Source: Chryseobacterium gleum (GTDB lineage Bacteria; Bacteroidota; Bacteroidia; Flavobacteriales; Schleiferiaceae). Taken from it: DNA of 64,000 nt. The stretch lies in contig CAMCXO010000001.1 of the NCBI GenBank assembly GCA_945883565.1, positions 1 through 64,000 on the forward strand, read 5' to 3'. Of this stretch, positions 62,536 through 64,000 are shown in pieces (positions within the stretch are counted from its first letter, which is position 1; each line of letters opens with the position of its first letter). The notes under the pieces were generated by a model that saw only the letters and a program-made list of their open reading frames with translations, did not search any database and had not been told where the DNA came from. Both the position numbers and the translations under genes were made by a program.

Positions 62536-64000
62536 ATGCCCAATATTTCAGGAAATGCTGTTGAAGTAGACGAACCCAATATGGCTAAAGATACTAATTT
62601 AAGTGCCTTAGGCATATTGGTTTTAGTTTTCTTTTTCTGGGGTTTTATTGCTGCCGGTAACGGCATTTTCATTCCTTTTTGTAAACATTTTTTTGAGTTA
62701 GATCAATTTCAGTCTCAACTAATTGATTTTGCGTTTTACACGGCCTATTATTTTGGCGCATTAGTTCTTTTTATTGTTACAACTATAACAAAAAAGGATC
62801 TTATCGGCATTTGGGGTTACAAAAACAGTATAATTTTTGGTTTACTTTTTTCGGCAATTGGAGCTTTGGTCATGATTCTAGCTGTTCAGAACAAAGAGTT
62901 TATAGGCATGCTCACAGGCCTGTTCATGGTGGCTTTAGGGTTCTCACTTCAGCAAACAGCGGCTAATCCGTTTGCAATCCTTTTGGGTAACCCAAAAACA
63001 GGAGCCGATAGGGTTAATTTAGGTGGTGCGGTCAATTCTTTAGGAACCACAATAGGACCATTGGTTATTGCTTTTGCACTTTTCGGATCCACAGAGAGTT
63101 TAAGTGATGATCAAATTGCACACCTCGACTTAAATAAAGTTACTTGGATGTACTCAATTGTTGCACTTCTGTTTGTAGTAGCTGCATTGGTTTTTGTGAG
63201 CTCTAAGAAGGTTCCGTCAGGTAAATATACAGAGGCAATAGTACCGGCAAGTCGCGCACTAATGCTTATGCTATTTATGAGTGGATTTTTAATGATTTGC
63301 TTCGCTTTTGTTTTCGATACATATAAATCAACAACATCTTTGGAGAGTGATCAACTTGAATTTCAAAGAATTTCATGGCTTATTGCGGCCTTGCTTGGAA
63401 TCATTGGAATATTACTTTTCACATTAAAGGCTTCTAAGTCTAACGCACTTAGTTGGGGAGCTATGCAATTTCCTCAACTCATTTTGGGAATGTTAGGTGT
63501 TTTTGTTTATGTCGGTGTTGAGGTATCTATTGGAAGTAATCTGGGTGAATTACTTAAGAATGAGGAATTCGGTGGATTTCAAGCGAGTGAAATTGCACCA
63601 TTTATTAGTATGTATTGGGGGAGTTTGATGATAGGTAGATGGGCAGCGGCAGTTCATGTATTTAAGCTAAAGCCGCTCTTAAAAAAAGTTGCACTTATTA
63701 CTGTTCCACTTTTAGCTTTCATGGTTATAATAGCAGCTAACGTTGTAGCAAAGAAAAATGTCGACCATTTATGGGCTTATATTGTTCTTGTTTTTATTCA
63801 AATTTTAGGGTTTTTGTTTACAGGGAATAATCCAAATAGGGCTTTATTAGTGTTTTCAATATTTGGAATGACGTCGTTATTGGTAGGCTTGAACAGCTCA
63901 GGAATAACTACAGTGTATGCTTTTTTGGCGGGAGGCTTGGCATGCAGCATTATGTGGCCTGCTATTTTTAGTATGTCATTAATGGGATTAGGGAAATATA
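62536..64000 (+). CDS. FucP-type sugar MFS transporter (3' truncated by the window)
   Basis: An open frame from the ATG at 62536 runs past the right edge (488 codons visible). It has about 11-12 membrane segments, and the segment GLFMVALGFSLQQTAANPFAILLG with the polar QQTAANP is typical of the L-fucose/glucose:H+ symporter family. The next motif NLGGAVNSLGTTIGP is also characteristic. It likely imports a hexose or fucose by proton symport. The start is 12 bases after bioY. The C-terminus lies outside the window. Confidence 0.85.
   Translation, partial: MPNISGNAVEVDEPNMAKDTNLSALGILVLVFFFWGFIAAGNGIFIPFCKHFFELDQFQSQLIDFAFYTAYYFGALVLFIVTTITKKDLIGIWGYKNSIIFGLLFSAIGALVMILAVQNKEFIGMLTGLFMVALGFSLQQTAANPFAILLGNPKTGADRVNLGGAVNSLGTTIGPLVIAFALFGSTESLSDDQIAHLDLNKVTWMYSIVALLFVVAALVFVSSKKVPSGKYTEAIVPASRALMLMLFMSGFLMICFAFVFDTYKSTTSLESDQLEFQRISWLIAALLGIIGILLFTLKASKSNALSWGAMQFPQLILGMLGVFVYVGVEVSIGSNLGELLKNEEFGGFQASEIAPFISMYWGSLMIGRWAAAVHVFKLKPLLKKVALITVPLLAFMVIIAANVVAKKNVDHLWAYIVLVFIQILGFLFTGNNPNRALLVFSIFGMTSLLVGLNSSGITTVYAFLAGGLACSIMWPAIFSMSLMGLGKY

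Overview
The window is chromosomal DNA of a member of the Bacteroidota, most likely a gliding Flavobacteriales-type organism. Supporting signs are gldB and gldC next to nadE, a type IX secretion (T9SS) C-terminal sorting domain, two TonB-dependent receptors with carboxypeptidase-like N-terminal domains, a DUF4199 protein, and promoters of the Bacteroidota form TTTG/TTG-N18-20-TAnnTTTG. Start codons lack evident Shine-Dalgarno sequences. I see no rRNA, tRNA, CRISPR array, insertion sequence or prophage. The genus cannot be named from the sequence alone.

Layout. 1-533: the tail of one gene and a non-coding stretch with a repeated hairpin element. 534-10592: housekeeping genes (PRTase and rlmD on the minus strand; pheT, a thiolase, an NlpC/P60 protein, guaA and a LysM/periplasmic-binding fusion on the plus strand). 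10678-13147: DUF4199 plus two family-2 glycosyltransferases. 13413-18624: YceI lipoprotein, thioredoxin-TPR protein, small membrane protein, holA, TonB receptor. 18730-23499: cyanophycin synthetase and a membrane/TPR protein. 23507-27395: oxygenase, T9SS cargo and patatin on the minus strand. 27479-32632: tyrS, lptB-tatC, recQ. 32634-36322: a 50-residue ORF, an epimerase and a TonB receptor on the minus strand.

36566-40051 is a tight four-gene unit: LytS-type kinase, LytTR regulator, metal-type ABC ATPase and ZIP transporter. 40110-45741 holds a PAS protein and a photorepair operon: SRPBCC, DUF429, an Fe-S (6-4) photolyase-like protein, a second photolyase/cryptochrome and DUF2452. The second to fourth genes of that operon start inside the preceding stop codon (ATGA, GTGA, TTGA). 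45956-50358 is cysQ and a cytochrome oxidase assembly/subunit block (cyoE, two subunit-III proteins, subunit IV, SCO). 50396-55220 is TolC, an RND/ABC-type adaptor, a zinc-ribbon methyltransferase and hutI. 55228-59160 is a dense signalling cluster: four minus-strand genes (NarL-type regulator, PAS kinase, REC-AraC regulator, stand-alone receiver) and a divergent kinase without a sensor. 59126-64000 is nadE, an outer-membrane barrel, gldB-gldC, bioY and a truncated FucP-type sugar transporter.

Base composition drifts from moderate G+C on the left to clearly AT-rich on the right. The points I find most worth following are the metal-type regulator/transporter operon lacking a permease, the photorepair operon with a flavoprotein whose tryptophan chain looks altered, the set of genes whose -7 box lies 3-4 bases before the start codon (apparent leaderless mRNAs), the small ORF beside recQ, and the abutting divergent -7 boxes at the gldB promoter.
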